The notes: generated by a model not told the origin, from the letters alone. A stretch of DNA of 64,000 nt from Promethearchaeia archaeon (GCA_029856145.1 JAHQWK010000022.1:61422-125421), one strand, 5' to 3'. Shown: positions 53,886 to 63,340, numbered from the stretch's first letter. Numbers and translations are program-made.

Positions 53886-56057
53886 TCATTTCTCCTCGTG
53901 TGGATTTTCTAAGATATTTTTTACGATAAAATACAATTCTTCTTCATTATCAATGGCTATTGCTTGAATGGTATGTTGCTTTGCGAATTCCTGCAATTTT
54001 CTTTTTAGTAATCGTTTTTCACCTTCTACAGTTTCAGTAAAATCTGTAAAATCAAAACTAATGATAAGAAGAGATGAAATTTGGCTAAAGTCATTAACTT
54101 CAGCAAGTAGGGATTCCGAATTGAAATCTTTAGGGTTATAGATTTGAATAAGGACTTTATTATGAATGACAATATGAAGATCAGAATCTTCGATAGCATA
54201 CGAAATTTTATCTGTTTGGAGCCTGTTTCTTATCCCGAACTTCATCGGTAAGAATTTACTCAGTTTAATAGGATAGGTTCTTTCTGTAGGTTTATCTTGG
54301 GGCGTTTCTTCTATAAAAGTATGGAGTTTCGATTGGGTTTGTCGTGTACCTACTTTTTTTCGAGGGATTTCTTCTATTTTAAGGGCGATTTTATGAACGG
54401 TTTCTCGAGTATCTTGACTTGGGGTAATAGGCGTTAGGAAAGGGACTTTATTTTTGTAGGAATCGTTTAATTGCTGTGGATTTTTGAGATTTACATTCAT
54501 CCTCTTTAATTTACTTAAAGCGATTTTAAGATATATCTCATCACGAGTATTTTTGCTGTATAATATTACCACTTTGCCTTCCCGATGCCGTGCGGTTCTT
54601 CCTTTTCTCTGAATCAATCGAATCTCAGAAGCTACCACATCGTAAAAAACTACTAAGTCACATTCACTAATATCTAACCCTTCTTCACCGACATTAGTAG
54701 AACACAACACGTTATATTGGCCTTTTTTAAACTGATCTAAGATCTCAATCTGTTGTTTTTGGGAAAGTCCTTTATCATCTTGGGACTTGGTTGCTTGTCC
54801 TACAAATCGCACCGGTCTTATTACGGATACAGTTTTCAGTTTTCTTACAATATTTTTGACTGAATTCCTAAGTTTAATAAATACCAAAATTCGAGATTCA
54901 GAAGTATTTTGTAATTCTTCTAATATGATTTTTAAGAGGACATGGTACTTAGGGTGGGTAAGATTTTCTGGGGAAAACTCTACGTTTCTTTTCAGCTCCA
55001 TGTAGATTCTATGTAAGCGCCCATCTGAGGCGAGAATCTTTGTAGCTTTTGAACTAGTTTTCTTTCTGGCATCTCTATGAAGCTTATTAAAATAATCCAG
55101 TAAAACATCTAATCCTTGCTGTTCAACTAATTCAAGCATATGAAATAAAATTAAGCCTTGAGCATTAATAGATAAGGCGCTATATACCCCCGTTTTATCA
55201 CCATCACTTTTTAGAAGCCGTACTAACTCTGCATTTAATCTTAGTAAATCTTTTCTGATAACCTTGTTATGTAATTGATCCCCCTGTGCTTCTAAAAAGT
55301 TCAACTGAGATAAATAATGAAGTCGTTCTTCTAATACCATAGTAATCACCTGATATATATCCTCCATGAGACTTGTAAGGTCCACTCCAATTTTGTAGAT
55401 ATCCATTGGTTTGAGATAGGTTTTTACATCACTATCTGTACGCGTTCTAATATGGATATTATCCATTGGAATATGTAAGTTTGTACAGAGCGCAGCAATT
55501 TTTTTCTTGGAAGCCCCAGGTGAAGCTGTTAATCCTAATATGATTCCATCAGGATTGTGATCAGTAAACTCATCTGCGATCATTGTATAAGGGTAGTCAC
55601 CTGTTGCATGATGTGCCTCATCAAATATTACTAATACAGTGTCTGTTAAGGTATATTTTCGATTTACTAAATCGTTTCGAAGCGTTTGGGGGGTATAGAA
55701 TAATATTTGATTTTGGCCAAAAATATCGATTCGATGTTCAGGAAGAATTTTCCCTGTTAAAATTGCAAATTTCTCTTCGTGAATCCCTAAAAATTTTAAG
55801 AATGTATGATAATGCTGGTTAATTAAAGGACGAGTGGGCGCAAGTACGATAATCTTGCTATTAGCCGGAAATCTTTCTAAGACTTTACTTGCAACTAATA
55901 CAGCAATTATGGTTTTTCCAAGACCCGTAGGGAGAACCACTAATGAATTTTTATCAATACATTCTTCAGCGATATGTAATTGGTATTTTCTTGCTTCTAG
56001 ACCTTTCGAATTTAACTCTGAAGTGGTGTCACTGGTAACTTCTTTTATCTCAGCCAT
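53886..56057 (-). CDS. Hef/FANCM-type helicase with degenerate nuclease domain
   Basis: 723-residue SF2 helicase. Walker A LPTGLGKT (42-49), APTRPLINQH, DEAH (146-149), GLTASPG and QRKGRTARHREG are present. This is the MPH1/Hef/FANCM type, acting on stalled forks. Archaeal Hef carries an XPF-like nuclease (ERKxxxD) after the helicase. Here residues about 620-718 follow the same strand-helix order (SLLIISFDFTDF, KLQEFAKQHTIQAIAIDNEE), but the catalytic region reads VIHNKVLIQIY. It therefore seems an inactive pseudo-nuclease. The 210-residue frame upstream overlaps by 8 bases. Confidence 0.85.
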   Translation of the reverse strand: MAEIKEVTSDTTSELNSKGLEARKYQLHIAEECIDKNSLVVLPTGLGKTIIAVLVASKVLERFPANSKIIVLAPTRPLINQHYHTFLKFLGIHEEKFAILTGKILPEHRIDIFGQNQILFYTPQTLRNDLVNRKYTLTDTVLVIFDEAHHATGDYPYTMIADEFTDHNPDGIILGLTASPGASKKKIAALCTNLHIPMDNIHIRTRTDSDVKTYLKPMDIYKIGVDLTSLMEDIYQVITMVLEERLHYLSQLNFLEAQGDQLHNKVIRKDLLRLNAELVRLLKSDGDKTGVYSALSINAQGLILFHMLELVEQQGLDVLLDYFNKLHRDARKKTSSKATKILASDGRLHRIYMELKRNVEFSPENLTHPKYHVLLKIILEELQNTSESRILVFIKLRNSVKNIVRKLKTVSVIRPVRFVGQATKSQDDKGLSQKQQIEILDQFKKGQYNVLCSTNVGEEGLDISECDLVVFYDVVASEIRLIQRKGRTARHREGKVVILYSKNTRDEIYLKIALSKLKRMNVNLKNPQQLNDSYKNKVPFLTPITPSQDTRETVHKIALKIEEIPRKKVGTRQTQSKLHTFIEETPQDKPTERTYPIKLSKFLPMKFGIRNRLQTDKISYAIEDSDLHIVIHNKVLIQIYNPKDFNSESLLAEVNDFSQISSLLIISFDFTDFTETVEGEKRLLKRKLQEFAKQHTIQAIAIDNEEELYFIVKNILENPHEEK

Positions 56058-56673
56058 CTCTCATCACCGTAATTGTATGATTGTCTATTGTTATTTTCTC
56101 AAGGGGTTTATTGCTTTTATTATAGGAAATAATCACCTCACCTAACTTTAGCCCTAGCTTAGAAGGATATACCATACCAGTTCCGTTCGATTCAAATAAA
56201 TATGGATGGATCTCTTTTAACTTCTTGACCTTCCCTAATAATTCTGAACCATTTCTCACAAGATCAAATCCCTTCCCTCTTTTTATATGCTTAAACACAT
56301 AAATAATATCATTTAATAGAGCTATATGAGAGGGGGAGATCTCAATAGTATCAGGAACTGCAGTCGTCTCATATTCATGCCTTTTTTCGGTAATAAGGTA
56401 CACATGATTGTCTGCGCGATATTTTTGAAGCTGGTATTTTTTAAACACATTTTCAAACTTCTCTTGAAAATTAAGCAATAGATAAATAATTTTATCAACT
56501 TCAGAATTAGGGATATTTAACAGTTGTGCTAACTTGCTGAAATTAAATTTTTTATCATAATGATCCTCGAACTTCCCTAAATAATCTACAATTTGATTCA
56601 AAACCCTAAGGATCTTTCGAAACTGCTCTTTATTATAATGAGTCGAATTGTTTGTATCTGAAGCTAATGTCAT
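56050..56673 (-). CDS. Putative winged-helix-containing protein upstream of Hef-type helicase
   Basis: 207 residues from the ATG at 56673 (a TTG lies three codons upstream). The N-terminal part is helical with a possible winged helix (KFNFSKLAQLLNIPNSEVDK). The central and C-terminal part (IDNHTITVMRDG) is beta-rich. It overlaps the Hef-type gene by 8 bases and is co-transcribed with it and the DUF1922-like protein. No known family; a partner of the fork helicase is plausible. Confidence 0.6.
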   Translation of the reverse strand: MTLASDTNNSTHYNKEQFRKILRVLNQIVDYLGKFEDHYDKKFNFSKLAQLLNIPNSEVDKIIYLLLNFQEKFENVFKKYQLQKYRADNHVYLITEKRHEYETTAVPDTIEISPSHIALLNDIIYVFKHIKRGKGFDLVRNGSELLGKVKKLKEIHPYLFESNGTGMVYPSKLGLKLGEVIISYNKSNKPLEKITIDNHTITVMRDG

Positions 56674-56719
56674 CAAATACAATTAAAATAATAAGTAAAT
56701 AAAAAGAAAAAATTTGAAT

Positions 56720-59647
56720 TTAGGAATTTTCTGATTCTTTTTTTACTTTGTTTAATTGCTTAGTTGAAAATACTATAACAGTTCCAGGTACCGCGAGGAA
56801 AATAACCATAAGTGGAATTGCCCCTGTAACCTCATCCTCATATCCTCTTAGAATTTCATTGATGTTATAGGGAATAGATGCAATAAGTAATTCAGAACCA
56901 GAGATTCCGTCATCAAGATACAACTCGAATATATATTCTCCCGTTACCTGAGGACTATATGGAATACTAAAAGTGCTATGGTCTGAAAACGGTTGATGAG
57001 ATGCTTGTGCTTCTCCTAAATATTCACCATTTTTATATACCTTAGCAAACGCACTTCCGGAAGTTGTGGGAAAACTCTCTCTATTAGCACATATTGAAGC
57101 ATTGATCTCAAAAAGTATGCCGGTTAACTCGGACTGAGATTTTACCTTATACTCTAATGAATAGTTAGTAGTAAATGAGATATAATGCTCTGCTTTTATT
57201 TGTGTCCCCTCATATGCTCTTAGATACCCTTCAATTGTCGGATAACTGTTTGAACTTACTGGAATTGGAATATCTTGAATATAAGAACTATTTGCGAGCT
57301 TTGAAAAAATATAGCTACCAAGCTGATCACTTTCAAATTTGAAGGTAATATATGTCCCAAAGTCCCTTAAGATAAGGTTGTATAATGAAACTTCCATATG
57401 GTTTGCCCCTCCTAATGGACATGTGTCTGCATATCGTGCTTCAATTCCTATTTCGCTTGTTCGTGCCATGTCGCAGATCCATGAAAAGATCTCTTGGTCC
57501 ATTATTTCTTTGTCAGGAGTAAGATAAAATTCATTAAACTGTTCTGAAAAGATCTCTTGTATTAATGCTTGGATGGAATGAAAGTTAAACTCAATTTCCA
57601 AGTTTAGAAGTTCTGAAAGTTTATAGCTATAATAGATGTTTTTAATATTGGAGTAGTTAAGATTTACCTCAATATAGTTTTCAATTTTTTGGCTATTTTT
57701 ATTATACAAATTAAGAGCTTCTAGAACATAGGCCATATAATAGGTGGTTTTTAAAATTGTTTCGATATCACTTGCATATTTAGGATTAAAATAAAGCATT
57801 GTAGGAGTTTCAATCAAATTTCTGTCAATATACGTATACACAGCAGCTATATCAATACCAATATTAGCGAAATTCAAACCGAGATAGTTCCCAAGGAGTT
57901 CTAGACATTTTATAGCATAATATGTATAATCGCAATAGATTTTATTATTAATCATCTGAGAATCGCCTTTACTATATTTTACAAAAGAAGAGAAAGAGCC
58001 AAAATTATCGTAATACGAGGTATTTAAGAATTGAGTTTCCGCAATATCATTTACTAAATTCATTAAATCATAAACATCAGCAAAATCATCTAATTTGAAA
58101 AGTTTCTTTAGCGAATCTAATGCATAATAAGTAGACTGATGAGAACTTATTTGGTCGATCTCGTGTATGTAATTCTTATGACTTGAAGTATAATATTCAA
58201 TGGGATGCGAGCGAAACCAAAAGATAATAGTGTCATCTATTAAATACCCAAAGAAAGTTCGTGAGATCTTATTAGCAGGAAAATTGTTGTATGATTTTCT
58301 AATATCCCTATACAGTTGCTGAATATCCAATTCCGAGATTCTATTATAAACATCAAAAGAACTGATAATAGTATTGATAAGATTCATAGATGTATAATCT
58401 TCAGATAAAAGTGAAAACCCTCGGTAAGATTGATAATATAATGTGGCATTCCCTATCTGATCTCTATCTTCTCTTGATAAGTGAGAGATTTCTTTAGTAT
58501 TGTTTAACGATCGAATGATTTGATATGTATCGATGAGTTCATGAATGGCAACTGAAGTTGATTGGTCCCAATTTCCTAAAGAATTGCGATGATTGAGAAT
58601 GAAAGATACAGTTTCAGTTGTATTGATACCTGTAAAATCAGTAATATCTGAAAGTTCTAATCCAAGAGAGGTTGCAACGATATTGGTGTAATTTGCTCCA
58701 TAATCTACTTCAGAAACCCGGAAATAATGAGAATCTGGATCATAGAGGTACGCAAGAAATTGGTGAAAATTTACTTCATTAATACTGGACACCATTCCAA
58801 ATACTTCTAGTGTTTTAATACAATAATAGGAGGAGAGTAAATTAGGTTCAGCATGAAATAAAAGAGAGTTAAAATCCTTATTTTCATCATTATCAAATCC
58901 TCCTGAAGCCCATCCGACTCCGCTTGGGTTTTGTAGCCCATTAATAAATGAAATAATAGTATCTTTCTGTGATGAATATCCGAGCCAGTCATCCATTAAT
59001 AAATCTAATGTAATAACTGCGAAATATGTATTATCTGCCGTTGCTACTTTAAATCCGTCTTCTAGACCCGCATCATAGGGCTGTCCTATAAAGCCTCCAC
59101 TTGTGGGATTATGGCAACTCCATATGAAATCTATCATTTCTTGAATGTTTAGTAAATCTAACGCATCCAATAATTCTAAAGAAAGAATCGCATAGCAGGT
59201 TACCTCTAAGACTGTGCTCAATGGAAAATATGTTTTCATAAAATCAGTATCTAAATATCGATATGCTAAGGTGTCCATGAAACGAGTTGAATCATCTTCA
59301 TAGTGATCCATAATATACTCAATAATTTTCGTTTGGTTTATCTCATGTAATTTCTCGATACTGTGGAGCGTATATAAGGCATAATACGTTGCTTGTAATG
59401 AAGGCTCATAGACTTGAGGAAAATATCCCCTATCATAATATTCTAAAACTTTAGCGTTGAAAAGAGAATCTAATAACTCACGATTATCCCCTCCAGATAC
59501 TACTAGATACTGAGAGGGAGTTTCATTGAATATAGTATTTTCGTTTCCTTCATGTCCAGAAAGGTTCTTTATAGAAGGAGCAAGGATGATACTTGATAAA
59601 AAAAGAACTAAAAAAATACTTACAAAATATTGAAATTTTGTTTTCAT
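56720..59647 (-). CDS. Anchored extracellular alpha/alpha-toroid-like protein
   Basis: Starts at the ATG at 59647 with a signal peptide (about residues 1-24). About 950 residues follow, with repeated helix pairs TYYALYTLHSIEKL, NTYFAVITLDLL, STYYALDSLKKLF, YTYYAIKCLELLG and TTYYMAYVLEALNLY. This is the alpha/alpha toroid of prenyltransferase, terpene cyclase and complement-like proteins. I see no DDTAE-type catalytic motif, so it may be a binding protein. A beta domain (about 800-930) and a C-terminal membrane helix (about 940-965) anchor it to the cell surface. Confidence 0.7.
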   Translation of the reverse strand: MKTKFQYFVSIFLVLFLSSIILAPSIKNLSGHEGNENTIFNETPSQYLVVSGGDNRELLDSLFNAKVLEYYDRGYFPQVYEPSLQATYYALYTLHSIEKLHEINQTKIIEYIMDHYEDDSTRFMDTLAYRYLDTDFMKTYFPLSTVLEVTCYAILSLELLDALDLLNIQEMIDFIWSCHNPTSGGFIGQPYDAGLEDGFKVATADNTYFAVITLDLLMDDWLGYSSQKDTIISFINGLQNPSGVGWASGGFDNDENKDFNSLLFHAEPNLLSSYYCIKTLEVFGMVSSINEVNFHQFLAYLYDPDSHYFRVSEVDYGANYTNIVATSLGLELSDITDFTGINTTETVSFILNHRNSLGNWDQSTSVAIHELIDTYQIIRSLNNTKEISHLSREDRDQIGNATLYYQSYRGFSLLSEDYTSMNLINTIISSFDVYNRISELDIQQLYRDIRKSYNNFPANKISRTFFGYLIDDTIIFWFRSHPIEYYTSSHKNYIHEIDQISSHQSTYYALDSLKKLFKLDDFADVYDLMNLVNDIAETQFLNTSYYDNFGSFSSFVKYSKGDSQMINNKIYCDYTYYAIKCLELLGNYLGLNFANIGIDIAAVYTYIDRNLIETPTMLYFNPKYASDIETILKTTYYMAYVLEALNLYNKNSQKIENYIEVNLNYSNIKNIYYSYKLSELLNLEIEFNFHSIQALIQEIFSEQFNEFYLTPDKEIMDQEIFSWICDMARTSEIGIEARYADTCPLGGANHMEVSLYNLILRDFGTYITFKFESDQLGSYIFSKLANSSYIQDIPIPVSSNSYPTIEGYLRAYEGTQIKAEHYISFTTNYSLEYKVKSQSELTGILFEINASICANRESFPTTSGSAFAKVYKNGEYLGEAQASHQPFSDHSTFSIPYSPQVTGEYIFELYLDDGISGSELLIASIPYNINEILRGYEDEVTGAIPLMVIFLAVPGTVIVFSTKQLNKVKKESENS

Positions 59648-59700
59648 ATATGAGTCACTTAATGTATTAATTAATACTGATAAGAAGATTCTAACAGATC

Positions 59701-59715
59701 TATATAAACAAAAAA
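59701..59715 (-). promoter_or_regulatory. TATA promoter of the toroid-protein gene
   Basis: Minus-strand T-run (59715-59710) followed by GTTTATATA (59709-59701). Transcription would start near 59680, 33 bases before the ATG. The T-run and TATA layout resembles those at 37145, 48296 and 61441. Confidence 0.5.
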
Positions 59716-59807
59716 TCACAGCATAGCAAATTATAAGATAAGATAGAAAAAGAGAGAAAAAAAAAAGAAAGGTAAATTAAAATTCATAGCAATAGGAAAA
59801 GGTCATA

Positions 59808-61043
59808 TCAAGCTTCCCATACTGGTGGACCTTTCGGGAAGGGATATCTATAAAGCAGCAGATCTATACATGCCTCACCCTGTGCCTTTACTGGTTTTTC
59901 AGAAGAATCATCAAAATTATATATGGCAAGATTGATGAATACAGGTGTATTATCTTCGCCATTAATTACAAAATAATAGTAATTAACATTATCAATAGCA
60001 TTGAACACTTCAGTTGCAGTACCAAGAACAACCTCAACTATCTCAGAGGCTTCTTCTTCTACTTCTTGAGCTTCATGAATTTCTACTTCTAGAAGTCCCA
60101 ATTTTTCCATGATCTGTTGCAAAAGATCGGAAGATTTTACAAGACTAATGAACCCTACTACTTGAAATCTGTTAATGATTTTCTTTTTCACTTGTGCTTG
60201 CACCGTAGACATTCGAATCCCTAATCGATTACAAATAGCGCTCACAGACACATCCTCATTATGAGAGCATAATAGCGAGATTGAGCTAACTAACCCCGCA
60301 AGTGCGTTATCAGTGGTGCCTTTAATCCCACTCCATAATTTATACATAATCTTTTTGGCTAGATAATAAAAAGGCATTCCTAAGTCAAAATGTTCGGAAA
60401 TTTCAAAAACTCTATTAAGAATATACTTTTGTCTATTTCGCTCTGGATATTCGGGCATATATTTTCTTACTTGATAGTTAAAATCGTTAAACTCTTTTTT
60501 GGTAATTTCCGAGGCATCAATTAACTCATTTGCATTCACCGCTACATTTCGAAGCTTTAGACAAAAGTAAGAAATAGTTGCGACTAATTTATCTGAATTT
60601 CGATATTTTACTCCTTTTCTTAATTCTGGGCGAATTTTCTTAAATTTTTCAAAGACCACCTTTTTAACTGAATCATATTCACTTAAATTTAAATTGCTAA
60701 AAATCCTTTTTATTTCTGCATTGGCTCTCTCATTTACAGCTTGTTCATTAGGAATTATTGAATTATGTCTATTTAGTCTATTAAATTCCCTGAAATTAGG
60801 AGAAACCCTTCTTTCATGGCTAGTTCCAATCTGGGTGGGACCTTGATTTTTCGCATGCTGAATTGATTCCTCATTATAGGGCCTATTATACTGCAATTTT
60901 TGAATTTCGAGAACGATTCCACATTCTCGACACACATATCCCTCTGAAGTATCGACAATATCTGCCGAACCACACATATCACATTTTAAATGTGAATAAT
61001 CGAGGGATAGTGGACTATTTGGAAGTGCTTTATAAGTTGCCAT
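59808..61043 (-). CDS. TFIIB-like transcription factor with long C-terminus
   Basis: About 411 residues from the ATG at 61043; GTGATC 6 bases upstream supports this start. An N-terminal zinc ribbon (C21, C24, C38, C41: CDMCGSADIV and YVCRECGIV) is followed by two cyclin-like repeats and a helix-turn-helix (SVSAICNRLGIRMSTVQAQV at about 262). This is the TFB layout. Usual TFBs are about 300 residues; the 90-residue tail is acidic, then beta-rich (FINLAIYNFDDSS). A divergent second TFB that could direct a specific promoter set is a reasonable inference. Confidence 0.85.
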   Translation of the reverse strand: MATYKALPNSPLSLDYSHLKCDMCGSADIVDTSEGYVCRECGIVLEIQKLQYNRPYNEESIQHAKNQGPTQIGTSHERRVSPNFREFNRLNRHNSIIPNEQAVNERANAEIKRIFSNLNLSEYDSVKKVVFEKFKKIRPELRKGVKYRNSDKLVATISYFCLKLRNVAVNANELIDASEITKKEFNDFNYQVRKYMPEYPERNRQKYILNRVFEISEHFDLGMPFYYLAKKIMYKLWSGIKGTTDNALAGLVSSISLLCSHNEDVSVSAICNRLGIRMSTVQAQVKKKIINRFQVVGFISLVKSSDLLQQIMEKLGLLEVEIHEAQEVEEEASEIVEVVLGTATEVFNAIDNVNYYYFVINGEDNTPVFINLAIYNFDDSSEKPVKAQGEACIDLLLYRYPFPKGPPVWEA

Positions 61044-61083
61044 TGCTTTGATCACTATTTTTTTAATATTCCTAAAGAATATA

Positions 61084-61114
61084 AGGAAGGAGTTTGGTTT
61101 ATAAACTTTTTCCT
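61084..61114 (+). ncRNA. 12-bp hairpin, plus-strand RNA
   Basis: AGGAAGGAGTTT (61084-61095) pairs with AAACTTTTTCCT (61103-61114) around a 7-base loop. Two of the pairs are G-U on the plus strand but would be A-C mismatches on the minus strand. The element therefore fits a plus-strand transcript best. Confidence 0.5.
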
Positions 61115-61440
61115 CAAAAAATTTTCTGTGAGTAGAACGCTTCTTCTCCCCAATTTCAAGGGGCGACTTGTGGGCAGTGACAAAAATATATGCTACTTTT
61201 CGATTTTGTTTGGCATTGACACTTTTGTCAGTATAAGAGAATCCCTCATATTGAGCGGAAATATGCCAAAACTTGTAAATAATCCCGAGGAAATAGAAAT
61301 TTATTAGAATTCTTACATAAATTTGAGAGATCTATAGGAAATGTTCTACGTATTCTATGCTTCTAATCATAAAAACTTAAGATCAAAAGCCTTATCGTCT
61401 GAGCTCTTTATTTTCACAAAAAGGGTAATAAATTTTGTAT

Positions 61441-61458
61441 TTTTTTCTTTATATGCAT
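61441..61458 (+). promoter_or_regulatory. TATA promoter of the M50-like operon
   Basis: TTTTTTC (61441-61447) then TTTATATG (61448-61455). The ATG at 61477 lies about 26 bases from the TATA centre, so the mRNA is probably leaderless. Confidence 0.55.
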
Positions 61459-61476
61459 TTGATACAAAAATAATGT

Positions 61477-62223
61477 ATGCTCCAAGAACCATTAATATTT
61501 TTAGGAATCTATGTGATTTCACTTATATTAAAGAATTTTCTACTTAGTGAAAGAGCTGGGGTGTTTAAACCCATTGCGAACCGTGTATTCTTTATAGGCG
61601 TATTCTTTCATGAATTTGCTCATTATGGCATGTGTCTTGCGGTAGGAAGAATTCCTAAAAACATTAGTATTGAGTGGTGGGGTGGGAAATATAATAATGA
61701 AAGAAACCCCCGTGGTTCAGTAGAGCATAAGGAAGTTCCCAGTTTCTTGCAATCTATCGTAATTTCATTTGCCCCACTGTATTTTAGTACATGGCTAATA
61801 TTCGGGTTATGGTTTGGTGTTATCTTTACTCCATTTTACGACCCAATAATAAAGACAATTGCCGTATTTGTACTACTTTCACTACTCTTGACTGCTGCTC
61901 CTTCAAGTGGTGATATAGGAGTGATAAGTCTTTCTTTTAGAAAGGATCCAAAACATTCGTGGTACCAAATTTTCTTAATTTCCTTCTCGATTTTGGTGTT
62001 ATGGTTCTTTTTAGTCATTACTCAAATAACATTCTTTCTGGAGGTCTTTTATTATTTAGCGATTGCCGGAATCTATCTTGTATTAAGATTTTCGTTTATC
62101 GGATTGCGAAAGTTGGTTATTCGAATCGATTTATATAATTATAAGAAACCACAAAAAGTTAGGTTTAGAAGATTTACCGGAAGACGTTATAAACCTACAA
62201 AACCATGGAAGAAAAGCGAATAA
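61477..62223 (+). CDS. M50-like membrane metalloprotease-type protein
   Basis: 248 residues with about six hydrophobic segments. The zinc motif HEFAH (H45, E46, H49) lies in the first half. An APSSGDIGV motif occurs later (about 145-153), at the position of the third metal ligand region in S2P-type proteases (NPxxxxDG-like). The fold therefore resembles M50 intramembrane or M48-type metalloproteases, but a proteolytic function is not proven. It is the first gene of a three-gene operon with a small membrane protein and a RecA/KaiC-like ATPase. The C-terminal tail is basic. Confidence 0.7.
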   Translation: MLQEPLIFLGIYVISLILKNFLLSERAGVFKPIANRVFFIGVFFHEFAHYGMCLAVGRIPKNISIEWWGGKYNNERNPRGSVEHKEVPSFLQSIVISFAPLYFSTWLIFGLWFGVIFTPFYDPIIKTIAVFVLLSLLLTAAPSSGDIGVISLSFRKDPKHSWYQIFLISFSILVLWFFLVITQITFFLEVFYYLAIAGIYLVLRFSFIGLRKLVIRIDLYNYKKPQKVRFRRFTGRRYKPTKPWKKSE

Positions 62224-62240
62224 AAAAGAGGTAAATAAAT

Positions 62241-62585
62241 ATGAAAGGATATTGTTATATTGCGTTAATTATTGGATTTTTTGTATTTTATCAGCAGAAT
62301 CCAGTATATGCTATTGTAATTATTGTATTGTTTATTGGGGTATATCTATTCTTTAAATCTCGAAAATCGGGCGGAAAATCCGGTGCGTTTGGGTTTCTTT
62401 CTGGAAAAAATGTCCAGCAAGATAATAGAATGGATGATCTGATTATGTTAATGATGATCCAGCAATTATTAAATACTCCTTCTCAAACTAGTGATAACCG
62501 AGGAAATGAAGATAACTTAAAAGATCGGAAACAGCAAATAGACAAGATTAAACAAGAAGTGCTTGATTTATTAGAAGAAGATTAA
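62241..62585 (+). CDS. Small membrane protein with charged tail
   Basis: 114 residues. Two short hydrophobic segments (about 5-38) are followed by a basic stretch, then a polar linker (KNVQQDNRMDDLIMLMMIQQ) and a charged helical C-terminus (QQIDKIKQEVLDLLEED). GAGGT about 9 bases upstream of the ATG supports translation. It sits between the M50-like gene and the ATPase gene (17 and 19 bases apart). It may tether the ATPase to the membrane. No family recognised. Confidence 0.65.
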   Translation: MKGYCYIALIIGFFVFYQQNPVYAIVIIVLFIGVYLFFKSRKSGGKSGAFGFLSGKNVQQDNRMDDLIMLMMIQQLLNTPSQTSDNRGNEDNLKDRKQQIDKIKQEVLDLLEED

Positions 62586-62604
62586 CTGCGAAAAGAAAAC
62601 TCAC

Positions 62605-63315
62605 ATGCAAATAGAAGTAGATTTTTTTGGGGGAATAAGAAAGTTACTTACTCATCATAATATAATATCTATCTCAGGTGAGTCTGGGACAGGAAAAACT
62701 ACTCTTGGTCTTCAACTAGTAGGAACACTTCTCACTTATGAAGAACCATATTTAGATTCATGTGTTTGGGTTCAAGCAAGTGAATTATTCTCTCTGAAAC
62801 GTTTAACTCAAGTATTCCAAGAAAAGGGTAAGAAATTAAAATATATTCAAAATAATATTTATGTCATCCCTCAAGAAAGACCAGTCCATACTTATGTACA
62901 ACAATCTTCAATTATTCAACAAATTATTAGACCAACAGCTATTATCCCACCTTCATTGAAATATATAGTTATTGATAATATCTCTCACCATTTACGCTAT
63001 ATGCTAACCAAATTTCATAGCCCAAAGGATATTTCATCATTACTAGATAGCTTTTACGAAATGCAGTTAATGCCACTCATTTTGTTTTGTAAACGAAATG
63101 AAATTGTCTTGATTTTAATTCATGAGGTTACGTTTAGTCCTAAAGACCAAGGTAATAGACCTTTCTTCTATAAATTATATGATAGGATAAAAACAATAGA
63201 TATGGTATTATATAACATATACAATAATGAAAAGAAGAATTTACACATTCTTTTTAATAACATGAATTGGAATTTTCAGTTTACAATAGAGCGAGACGGT
63301 ATAGCATTCATTTAG
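62605..63315 (+). CDS. RecA/KaiC-like P-loop ATPase
   Basis: 236 residues. Walker A GESGTGKTT (25-33) and a Walker B-like YIVIDN (about 126-131) place it in the RecA/RadA/KaiC superfamily. The size suits a RadB-like or standalone KaiC-domain protein. No L1/L2 DNA loop can be assigned. Last gene of the operon starting at 61477. A role in supplying ATP for a membrane complex is possible, since the HerA/VirB4-like protein of this block lacks an active P-loop. Confidence 0.75.
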   Translation: MQIEVDFFGGIRKLLTHHNIISISGESGTGKTTLGLQLVGTLLTYEEPYLDSCVWVQASELFSLKRLTQVFQEKGKKLKYIQNNIYVIPQERPVHTYVQQSSIIQQIIRPTAIIPPSLKYIVIDNISHHLRYMLTKFHSPKDISSLLDSFYEMQLMPLILFCKRNEIVLILIHEVTFSPKDQGNRPFFYKLYDRIKTIDMVLYNIYNNEKKNLHILFNNMNWNFQFTIERDGIAFI

Positions 63316-63317
63316 TT

Positions 63318-63340
63318 ATGATAACTCCCACAAGGGACTC
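63318..63340 (+). repeat. 23-bp repeat with stem-loop, copy 1
   Basis: Begins three bases after the ATPase stop codon. It matches 63750-63772 at 18 of 23 positions and contains TCCC-ACAA-GGGA. It is followed by the palindrome AAGTATACTT (63341-63350) and T/A-rich sequence. It may be a terminator or processing element. Confidence 0.45.

Larger units (their letters stand above)
61044..61476. other. Gene-free spacer with RNA hairpins
   Basis: About 430 bases between the TFB gene (minus) and the M50-like gene (plus) without a credible gene. It holds the hairpin at 61084-61114, a CCCC/GGGG pair (61148-61151 and 61160-61163) and a TGACA/TGTCA hairpin (61217-61221 and 61226-61230), so it may encode a structured RNA or leader. 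Confidence 0.5.

Noticed and set aside
61341..61547. 68-codon frame before the M50-like gene
   Set aside because: It spans the TATA box at 61448 and overlaps the better-supported gene start at 61477.
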